From: Uranotaenia lowii
Lineage: Eukaryota; Arthropoda; Insecta; Diptera; Culicidae
NCBI RefSeq assembly: GCF_029784155.1
Contig: NC_073692.1
Span: 276,683,913 to 276,747,912, forward strand
Length of the DNA stretch: 64,000 nucleotides
Direction: 5' to 3'
The notes below the pieces were generated by a model that was not told the DNA's origin, ran no database searches, and was given only the letters and a program-made list of their open reading frames with translations. Positions 54,939-64,000 of this stretch are shown here, piece by piece. Numbering within the stretch: position 1 is the stretch's first letter; the number at the start of each line of letters is the position of its first letter. The position numbers were made by a program, and so were the translations under genes.

Positions 54939-56844
54939 TTGCAACATTTCGCACCGGAAAAAAGTCAGAATGGATCAATTATCGATCTGCAAGCAGATAG
55001 CTTATCTGAAGTTAGATTGCAACATCCTTCGTCCAGCGTTATTCTTCACGGTGACTTCAACCAACCGCAATTGATGTCGATTCGTGGTGACAGTAACAAT
55101 ATGGTGATAGACTCTACTTCAGTATTAACATCGGCTAGTGCATCACTTTTGGATGGAATGCAACTGAATGGAATTGTCGTGATTGACCGCCGCGGTCAAT
55201 CACGACAGGAATGAATCAAAGAAACTCTCTACGCAATTCTCAAAACCGAACGCTGGATTTGGTTTTTACGGACGAATCTATCTCAATTAGCTCGGTCACC
55301 GAGGCCATCGATGCCGTTGTTCCGATTGACATGTACCATCCTCCGTTCAATTTTGATATCTCTTTTCCAAACCCTATCGTTTTTGATGAGGCGTTCGATA
55401 CTTCAGCTCGCAACTTCAATCGGGCAGATTTTGACACAATGAATCGAGTCGTTTCTGAAATCGATTGGACGGATTTCCTCAATTGTACGCACGTTTAGTG
55501 AAACCACTTACTCACATCTTTAACCGGTCCCTAGAACAGCAAAAATTCCCCGACCTCTGGAAAAGATTGTGCATGAGCCCAGTTTATAAAAAAAAGGTAA
55601 TAAGCAAAATATTCTCAACTACCGTGGTGTCACATCACTAGCTGCCACAACTGTTCGAAGGTATTAGAGAGGATCGTAAACGATGTTATTTTCTTAGCTT
55701 CTCGGAACTGGATCTCCGAAAATCAGCACGGATTTTTCCCTAAACGTTCGGTAACCACGAGTTTGACAGTTTTACATCATATTGCATATCACAAATGGAT
55801 GCTGGAAAGCAAATTGATGCAATTTATACTGATATTTCGGCTGCATTCGATTCAGTGAATCATGATATTCTCCTGAAAAAATTGCAACGTTTGGGATGTT
55901 CCGAACGACTATGTGCTTGGATAAAAATTTACCTTACAAATCGTCGTTTAGCTGTTAGAAAAGGTTTTGCAGAATCTCCTGATTTTATTCCAAAGTCTGG
56001 GGTTCCACAAGGCAGCAACTTGGGCCCTCTGTTGTTTACAATGTTCTGTAATGACATTAATTTGCTTCTTATTGGCTGTGGAGCTCTCCAGTATGCAAAC
56101 GATCTAAAAATATTTTTGGTCATAAACAGTTTAGCTGATTGTTACGAGTTACAAGGCTTCCTGGACATGGTTGTAAACTGGTGTGCTGATAATTTACTTG
56201 TTTTAAGCGTTGCTTAGTGTTGTGTTATTACATTCGGTCGGAGGAAACATCCATTCATATATGAATACTCTGTGGTACTCGAGAAGGCCAACAGGATGCT
56301 GGAATTTATTATACGCCTTAGTACAGAATTCACTGATCCCGTCTGACTGCAAGCTTTATATTGCTGCCTGGTTCGATCAATATTGGAATCTGCGAATCTG
56401 GTATGGTGACCGTTTGAGGCTTTGTGGGTTGCGCGTTTCGAAGCAATTCAACGGCGATTTGTGCGGTATGCTCTCCGTGAACTGCCTTGGGAAAACCCGT
56501 TAAATCTACCGCCTTATCCACAACGATGTGCTCTGCTTGGACTCCATACGCTGGCGGATCGTCATTCCATTGGTCGATCACTGCTCGTGGCAAAGATCTT
56601 GAGAAATGAAATTGACTGCCGTTGGCTACTTTCCCGTTGTAACATTTTTGCTCCAGAACGAACCCTTCGTAATCGAGACTGGCTCTCATTGGAACCACGA
56701 AGTACGCGCTATGGCAGTAACGACCCCCTTCGTTCCGCAAAAATATGCTTCCTCCGTTATTATACCTTTTTCGATTTTAATGTGTCCATTGCAACTTTCA
56801 AACAACGGATTGAGCATAGCATGAGTGAACGATTAAGAAACTAG
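54939..56844 (+). pseudogene. LINE ORF2 pseudogene (jockey/CR1-like)
   Basis: The endonuclease C-terminal part reads VILHGDFNQPQLMS (54939-55210) and, after a frame break, NRTLDLVFTDESISISSV. RT motifs follow in several frames: YTDISAAFDSVNHDILLKKL, SGVPQGSNLGPLLF, and the catalytic box reads YANDLKIF, so one essential Asp is Asn. The C-terminal domain (RRFVRYALRELPWENPLNLP, then RCALLGLHTLADRHS) ends at TAG 56842. At least four frameshifts. The 5' half and ORF1 are absent. The exact clade is not certain. Confidence 0.92.
55176..55206. repeat. Perfect small palindrome within the LINE
   Basis: GTCGTGATTGACCG, three bases (CCG), then CGGTCAATCACGAC: a 14-bp perfect stem. It sits exactly where the endonuclease frame breaks, suggesting an inverted templated duplication there. 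Confidence 0.85.
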
Positions 56845-59623
56845 CAAACGATTTATGTTATTAATTTACATTAAAATAAAACGATTTATGTAAACCTGGA
56901 TTTAAGTTTTATTCATTCAGACACCCACCTTTGTCAGATGATATCAAGATAATAAACAAATAAACAAATTGCGGGTTCAAGTCCCCTCAGTAGTGAGCCG
57001 TTGTATCTTTTTCGAAAAGTTCATGATATCTACGGCTCATATTATTTCTTTCTTTCATTCATTGATATCTCATGTTTCTCTGAAACTTTCCATCATCCTC
57101 GAAACTTTCATAGTTTTCAATCTTTTTCGGTCGTAATAAAGTCCAATAAAATGGAATAAATCCCTTTCTCCTGAACCCTTGGAATTATTTTAAACACCTA
57201 AACAGAATAATGAATTCTCCGGCTAAACATCCGATATAATTAGTTTTCATCAATTTCTTGATCTTAAGGATATTTTTTTTCTTACCTTTCTGATTCCGAC
57301 ACAAAAAAAATGCTTGCCGGGGATTCCTGTATCATTACAAAGTAAGATTTCCTTGTGTAGGTACTTTCCATCCCCAAAACACACCTTCTTTTTAGTACAC
57401 TCCAGCTTGCCTGGAAGAAGTTTCCCATTGACTTTACTTTGGAAAATTAACGCTAATTGGGGGGGTTGTTGGTTTCAGTTTTCGACCAGCAAAGACATTC
57501 TAGAATTCGTCACGCTCGTGCGGGCAAAGAGAAAAACTTCTGCACGGAGAGTGGGAGACAATGAACGGAGTTACATTATGCTGCATTATAAGAATATGGT
57601 ATTAAATCCTAAGGCTGCTCAATTTAATAGAGAGATTTAGTAATCACGTTGATAAAGATACCAAGTAATAAAGATTATCAGATTTTGGTTTTCACATTGT
57701 GGATAATACTGAATAACATTCCTAGCAACGTGATAAATAATGCCTGTTTTTACTAAAATAATTCATCACCAATTACTCAGTAGGTAATCAATACGGAAAT
57801 ATTTGAGTTTAAAAGAATCCTTGATAGGTGGATTGTTTGATTTAAGCGTTCTATACACGGCAATAGCTTGAACATTATTTTGGGCAACAAAAAAAAACTC
57901 CCCCAAGATAGCCCAACAGTACAATCTGCGAAAAAAGTTTGCTATTTTTTGTAACCCAGCCGCCTTGTTGTTCAATCCAAAACTAGGTCAGCGCCAGAAA
58001 TAAAGAACATTTTATTAATTAGTGATGATTGTGATTCACTCGGCAGGGTTTTTTGTTGTTGTTGTTTCGATCAGACCAAAGCTTTCTCGTAAAAACAACT
58101 GAACAAATACACTTTTATGGGAATGATCACCACTGTACCGTAATTTTACTCCCCAGACGATGAATGGAAGAAAGCATTCGATACCATTGAAACTGCACCG
58201 AAGAGTTTCCGCTTCTCATGAAAGGCAAAAAAGCAACTTTTCCCAAAAACAGGAAAAAGTTTCTCGTCCATTCCTAATTTATGTATTGAGCCGGCCCCAT
58301 AATGTGCGAAGTCCTATGAATAGCAATGAGCTTTGGGCTCGTAGTCTTGCCTATTCGAGAAGCCAGAGTTTGCCAGATTAATACGAAATGTTAATTGCAG
58401 GATTTTCCTCTCGAATGACAGTTGAGTCGTTAATGAAGTTAGCCTATTATTCCTGTGTTCCGCCGTTGTACCTCGAACGCCTTGTGGTTTTATATTGCAT
58501 GCAATGCCCTAAACACCCAAATTGGAAGTTTTAGGAAAATAGAACCGAATAGAAAATATCTAACACATTAAAACAAAATTGTCAAAGGTTATCGTTATAT
58601 TATTAAAATAATAGATGTCAACGTTTACTTTTTTTTTTAAATATATATATATATCGATCCATAATTTTAACACCTGGATATATATTATGTAGATTTAAAG
58701 ATATGAACGATTCATTCTTGATTTTGTGTATGATATTCCTTAAGAGACGAATCCAAAATTTTGAGCTTCTCATGGTTCATAAGTTTTGTAGAAAAGATTA
58801 TTTTAGGAATATTTTGGCAAGCCATGTATTAAAAAAGCATTAAATATCTATAAAGTGTGAAAAATGATACTTTTGTTCTGACATAGACTTATTCACAAAC
58901 GTTACAAAATGCCAAATTGTAAACCGCTAAATGGTAAACCGCCAAACAGGTTCATACGCGAAATGTCATACTGCTGAAACAAATACCGCGAAATGGTTTA
59001 CCGGTAGCTGTGATAAAATCTAAATTATATTGGTCATCATATAGCGAAAAACCATATGATAATGGCACTCCAAAAAACCGGATGTTGCCAAAATCGAATG
59101 TTGCTAAAACGAACGAGATCTGTATTAGAAACATATTTTAAATTTACGTGCAATGGTATTTAAACTAACAGACAGTGTTTGGCATTGAACGCTGATCGCT
59201 AATTAATGTGCTTTGTTTTTATTAGAAAATTAATTTTCTCTCCAAATTTGTGGTAAACAAGCTCCACCAAAGACAATTTAACAAGAGAGATGACTAATAT
59301 AAAGTTTCCCTCAGATTGTGGAGCTTTTTTATCTGTAAGTTCACCAAAAATAAGGAGAGAAAATAATTTAAAAAAATATGAAATCAGCGGCCAAATAATA
59401 AGTGATCATATTTTTAAAGCCAGACTCTGTAATTGAAATATTTTGTTAGATAAAATTAATCTAAATTTCAACTTGGACGAATTTGTTACTTACATATTAA
59501 AGAGAAGAAAAAAATTACATACATCCATTTTATTAACGGCTGGGAACTTATCGAATTTTAATTTGATCAAATGGAAAATGGAACGATCATTAAAATTTCA
59601 AACATTTAGATTAGGTATGTATA
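56845..59623. other. AT-rich spacer, no gene recognised
   Basis: A B-box-like GGGTTCAAGTCC at about 56972 has no tRNA fold. A 108-codon frame at 57314-57640 is unassigned. ACCGCNAAA and AAACCGC words recur at 58920-59000, probably a decayed word-type repeat. An hAT-like end lies at 59172. Confidence 0.45.
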
Positions 59624-60070
59624 CACAGTAAATTTTTGCCTCGATTTCTAGTAAAAAAAATTGCTAGAAACGTTCAGCAATCCAAATTTTTGCTGGAAAC
59701 AAGCTAACAAGATTCGTTTTGCTGACTTTTCCAGCAATCGATTTTTTGTTGCTGGAAATTTTCCAGCAATTGATACGTATTGCTGGAAAATCAGCAATGA
59801 TCTGTCAGATTCGTCTTTTGTATTTGTTTTTTCGTCGGTATGATTTCAGTAGAAAAGGAATTTTTCCCAATGAAAAAAACATTACTTTCAAACGAAACAT
59901 TCGGCGAGTAAACGCTTTAGCTTTCAATTTACATCACAGCTGATATTTTCTTATTTTATAGAGGTTAATAGATCGATCCTTCATGATGACTGGAGGATGA
60001 CTGATCGCAGCTGGTGAGCCACGGCAACATTCAACGTCAAGGTTTTAATCCGTTGTAAATAAATCAAATG
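59624..60070 (+). mobile_element. Element E: relative of element D, right side lost
   Basis: TA at 59622-59623 precedes CACAGTAAATTTTTGCCTCG, which matches the right end of D read inward, followed by TTGCTGGAAA and CAGCAATCC words to about 59800. After ATTTTATAG at 59961, a short open stretch reads HDDWRMTDRSW then TGA, and AATAAA follows at about 60058. No matching right end was found. Confidence 0.7.
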
Positions 60071-60491
60071 GTTTTTAGTTATGAAAAAAATGAATTATGT
60101 TGAAGAAAATCATTTAGGACAGAGCTGCGATTGCTCCCAGACAATGAAAAAAAATTGACGAAATTGACACAGCAACCTATATCGGTTTTCAGCATGCTTG
60201 TTGATACCATACATTCAGAACGATGGCTATGGCGATTTAAAAGATCTGACCAACCACGTTTGTAAAGATAGTCTAACATTTGTCTAGGACACGAAAATGT
60301 GCTTTCACGAATATGTTGTAGCAGTAACCGTCGCTTTCCATATATCGTACGCCTGTGTCGGGTAGTATGAATTTCAGTCAGACTAGATTGTTGTGAATGA
60401 TGGCTTTAAAAATTCCAATCAAATTCATCTGTCCTGCCTGACATTTTGTCCCCATGAAGCCCATTTTCAGTTCGTCTTTTTTCGTCAATAA
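60071..60491. other. Spacer between element E and the hAT foldback
   Basis: No gene or repeat recognised. It ends in the 8-bp duplication of the next element. Confidence 0.5.
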
Positions 60492-61359
60492 TAGAGATGT
60501 ACTGAATAGTGGTATTCGGCGAAAGGCCGAATACCGAATATTGACCTTTTCAACTATTCGGCCAAACAAATATTCGGCCGAATATGTATTCTATTGAGGT
60601 GCCAAATTTGGGCTAGATCGGATCACGGGAAGGGGTCGCTCAGCGAGCCTGAAGTTTGTATGGGATTTCGAGACATTTTGTTCGGGAGAAACATGAAAAA
60701 CCAGTTTTTCATCAATAACTTTGGTTCCCGTCGGCCGATTTCTTTCAAAATCGGTTTTCATCCGAAGACTGCATTTCAATTAGAGTTAAGATAAGAAAGT
60801 TATTAGGCTTCAAAAATGAGCTAACTTTTTTAAGGATGGTATTCATCACTGTTAATGAGTCGAGGCGGTCGAACATAATGACGCCTCATTAACAGTGCTG
60901 AATACCACCGTTAAAAAAATTAGCCCATTTTTGAAGCTTAATAACTTTTTTATCTTAACTCTTATCGAAATGCAGTATTCGGATGAAATATTTTTTATAT
61001 TTAAGGCTTTAATAAAAACCATTTTTGAAAGAAATCGGCCGACGGGAACCGAAGTTATTGATGAAAAACTGGTTTTTCATGTTTCTCCCGAACAAAATGT
61101 CTCGAAATCCCATATAAACTTCAGGCTCGTTGAGCGACCCCTACCTGTGATCCGATCTGGCCCAAATTTGGCATGAGATCTTGTATTAGGCCAAGGATCA
61201 ATTTAAGCCTGCAGCGCATAACTTTTTCAAAAGTCGGGTGATTTGGGGCACTCTATTGTGTAGCTTTTACTTTACATTTTACTTTATTCGGTGAGCCGAA
61301 TATTCGGCTTAACGGTTTTTCGGCGATATTCGGCCGACCGAATATTCGGTACATCTCTA
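60492..61359. mobile_element. hAT foldback element (TAGAGATG ends)
   Basis: Ends TAGAGATGTACTGAAT and ATTCGGTACATCTCTA are flanked by a perfect 8-bp duplication, GTCAATAA (60484-60491 and 61360-61367). The halves pair almost throughout (60600-60870 against 60890-61175), meeting at CACTGTTAATGAG / CTCATTAACAGTG. ATTCGGCCGAATA words crowd the termini. Opposing 60-90-codon frames are mirror images and not genes. Confidence 0.9.
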
Positions 61360-61689
61360 GTCAATAACTTATCAACGCTACATGACTAGGTTTGTAAGCA
61401 TGGTGAAATCTATGGGGAATTGTTGAAAGATGAATTTTCAACCGATCTATGTATTTGAAGCCCTTGGAACTGTTTGGATTCAATTCCCACGCCATGATTT
61501 CCGCGAGGAATATCGGGGGAATTTAGAAAAAAATGAATAAATGTGTGTATGTGAGAATTTTTTTTTATTTGTTTTGTTTTCAATTTCATTTTGAATCTGT
61601 CTTCAAAGCTTTGAATTTTCTTGTTTTTAAAGTTTGATTGAATTGAATTAAAGCAGTTTATTGTGTTTCAGTACTGGTTTGGTTTTTTT

Positions 61690-62485
61690 ATACGAAGTGA
61701 TTGCCATCTATTTATACCGACTTTAGCAAAGCCTTTGATCGCATTGACATACCCCTATTAATCTTCAAATTTAAAAAAAAAATGGCTTTCATCCAAATCT
61801 TCTCTCCTGGTTACAATCATATTTAACCGATCGAACACAAATCGTTCGTTTCCAAAACGAATTATCCAAATCTGTAGTTGTGACCTCTGGTGTGCCTCAG
61901 GGGTCTCATTTAGGACCTTTCCTTTTCATACTGTTCATTAACGACATTTCTTTTTTTCTAAAACGAGTTGAATACCTAATATACGCCGACGATATTAAAC
62001 TATTTCTGAAAATAAAAACAACCGAAGATGTTGAAACATTTCAAAACGAAATCAATGTTTTCTTTGAATGGTGCAACAAAAGCTTACTTCAATTGAATGT
62101 TAAAAAATGCAACTCTATATCATTTAGCAGAAAACAAAGTTACCCTATCTTTGAAACAAACCAGTCAACCAGTACAAAAGTGCAAATAGTAAGAGATCTC
62201 GGCGTCATACTGGATTCTAAACTCACGTTTGTAGAACATCAGAACAATATCATCAATAAAGCAAATTGCATGCTAGGATTTGTAATACGTTTCAGCAAAC
62301 ACTTTCAAGACCCATACACCATAAAATCACTTTATATATCCTATGTTCGTTCTATATTGGAGTATTGTAGCATCATATGGAATCCTTATTTAAATATTCA
62401 CGAAACGTCTCGAATCTGTCCAAAAACAATTTTTGTTATATGCGCTACGTAAAATAAATTAGACCACTTTTCCTCTCCCATCGTA
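61690..62485 (+). pseudogene. LINE reverse transcriptase pseudogene interrupted by element F
   Basis: YTDFSKAFDRIDIPLLIFKF opens the RT in one frame, then after breaks SGVPQGSHLGPFLFILFIND, YADDIKLFLKIKTTEDVETF (catalytic box intact), VKKCNSISFSRK, VRDLGVILDSKLTF and SILEYCSIIWNPY. A further frame continues FLLYALRKIN, a stop, then TTFPLPS and is cut at the TA where element F inserts. It is a different copy from 54939, with intact YADD but truncated both ways here. Confidence 0.9.
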
Positions 62486-64000
62486 CACACAAAATTTCTG
62501 AGGCCGGAATTTAGCAAAATTTTGCTCAAATTTGACCAGCTAGAAAGTTAGCAATGAAATTAGCAAAAAAAATTACTAAAATTTTAGTAAAATAGCAAAA
62601 AAGTGTCCGGGCTAATTTTTTACTATTTTCTTAGTAAAAAATCGCTATTTGCTTTAATTTTAGCAAAATTATTTTTGCCCCCAAAAATTACTAGAATTTT
62701 AGTTAATTTTGAAACTTAAAGATTTTGTTGGTTTTCTTCTATAAAAAAAGCTACACAAATTGGATTTTGATTGTTTTTAATTTATTAACTCAGAACAACG
62801 ATAGCAAATAAGTTTTTTCATTCATCACACTGTAAATATTATATCCGTAGTGCCTCGGTACCAACGTGTATGATGGTATCTGGAACCCGGAATCTGGCGT
62901 ACCATGCGAGAGTTTCCATGCCGGTAGGAACGACGATACTGCCAGCCATATCAACTCGTCGGTAGATTATGGGTGCAAGTCTGATACCGTTCTGTAAAAA
63001 AATTGTTAGAATAAATTTTAATGGATCATTCACGAATTTATTATGTACTTACAGCATTTCGCTAGCGCGCTTGATACGACGGGGTTATGCCCGCGACCAT
63101 GCCATTGCTAAGAGCAGCCCAGGAGGCGGAATACAGACATTATTTACAGGCCATACTAATCAGCTGGGCTGAAATTTTTAAATAGAAAAAAATGTAATAT
63201 GTTTTACTTTTCTCAAGTTTATGAAATGAAATGCCAAAGTTTTTACGGTACTCCCGGATTCCTATAGCCACGCTGATTTGAATCGAGTATGAAGATTTAC
63301 ATTCAATTCAGGATCATACAATTTTTTTTATTATCCTTTCTAGGATCGTCGATTAAATAACATCTGCCTTATATACTGTTTTCTTGAATTTTGAATGGAT
63401 AAAAAAATATGAGACTGTGAATCTCAGTTAGGAATCCATGCTCAAACTATCAACTTGTTTTTTTCTTCCTTGCATGAATTGGAAATTCATTGCAGAAATT
63501 AAACTCATAGGAATACGGAATACTGGAAAAATATGAAATTCAATTATCATTTAATTTTTCTTGAATAATCCTTATTCTTAAATCTTGATTGAAAGTCGTT
63601 TATAAAAAAATTTCAAAAACGGTACATAATAAGTTTTTCGATAAAATTTGTTGTTTTATCCCAGTTTCATAATCAAATTAGTATTTGAATTCAATTTAGA
63701 ATCCAATGTCAACAATGGAAAAATGAATCCAAACTGAATGTTAAAGTTAATTTAAGACTTAATTTGGACTGTTTAAGTTGAAATCACTATAAGTTAGGAA
63801 TATGATGCTTCAATCTGCCTACTAATTTTATAAAAAATATTTTGATTTCGAAATTAAATAGTTTCAATATTCAACCTGGAATTATAGCCACGCTGAATAA
63901 AAATAAAGCATACGTACCATACCACTGCTTCTTCCGGTGACTTGCGGGGGAAACGGTTATTAGGCGTCATCGGTAGTTGTATGTTCGAGGCAGCAGTAAC
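62486..64000 (-). mobile_element. Element F: TTAGCAAAATTTTGCT word-repeat element, partial
   Basis: TA at 62484-62485 and CACACAAAATTTCTGAGGCC start it inside the LINE. The subterminal block (62505-62710) is dense with TTAGCAAAATT, TTTTAGTAAAA and TTACTAAAATTTTAG words. A minus-strand spliced gene follows. The right end lies beyond the window. Confidence 0.75.
62839..64000 (-). pseudogene. Multi-exon gene in element F, partial, unknown
   Basis: The minus strand has a partial exon from the window edge to about 63919 (open; PMTPNNRFPRKSPEEAVV, donor GTACGT), an exon 63168-63053 (after TTTCAG, donor GTAAGTAC) and a last exon 62991-62839 (after TTTTTTTACAG; GIRLAPIIYRRVDMAGSIVV, then a stop). 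The last two join in one frame (SASWAALSNGMVAGITPSYQ) that has TAA and TAG within exon 63168-63053. An AATAAA lies near 62780. An exon between 63170 and 63918 is not excluded. Family unknown. Confidence 0.55.

Noticed and set aside
60594..61176. Opposing frames such as SEPEVCMGFRDILFG
   Set aside because: Mirror images in the arms of the hAT foldback.

Overview
This window looks like nuclear DNA of a culicine mosquito (Aedes- or Culex-like). It is AT-rich and has GT-AG introns, CA/GT microsatellites and very many nested transposons. One of these is a DD37E-type IS630/Tc1/mariner element, a lineage I associate with mosquitoes. The genus cannot be fixed from sequence alone. Nothing suggests a prokaryote. 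No conserved host gene is recognisable. The only long intact coding sequence belongs to a Ty1/copia retrotransposon.

Layout. 1-10.7 kb: a TTAA-flanked MITE, a TA-flanked MITE, AT-rich spacer and two small ORF candidates. 10.7-12.35 kb: a dead Tc1 element with long inverted repeats. 13.3-16.0 kb: an hAT element with an 8-bp target duplication and a decayed spliced gene. 16.95-19.02 kb: a 2-kb foldback palindrome. 20.5-22.1 kb: a LINE fragment and a MITE. 22.3-27.9 kb: an exon split by a minus-strand, non-autonomous LTR retroelement that itself carries two further insertions and a 13-copy motif array. 29.8-31 kb: a short spliced exon, a TATA promoter, CA repeats and a histone-type 3' stem-loop. 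32.0-36.0 kb: a nest of four transposons. 38.3-39.7 kb: a spliced gene relic in a word-repeat element. 42.4-43.4 kb: a 9-bp minisatellite with a MITE inside it. 44.56-48.96 kb: an intact copia element with apparently identical LTRs. 49.0-50.35 kb: the DD37E element. 51-57 kb: MITEs, a long hairpin and a dead LINE. 59.6-64 kb: word-repeat elements, an hAT foldback and another LINE.

The main unexplained signal is a recurring architecture in at least five unrelated-looking elements, which I label A, B, D, F and H; C/G and E are partial examples. Termini resemble CAC..G..AAAA. Where they can be read, target duplications are 2 bp (TA or CA). Each family has its own short word, often near-palindromic, repeated many times in both orientations near its ends. 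The middle holds one small intron-containing gene, usually frame-damaged, with an AATAAA signal in most. I cannot tell whether these genes are captured host exons or the elements' own DNA-binding proteins.

Relations between parts are mainly insertional: F sits in a LINE, B in an LTR, a MITE in a minisatellite, a TA-flanked MITE in element G, and copia in an older repeat. This gives an order of events that can be read directly from the sequence.
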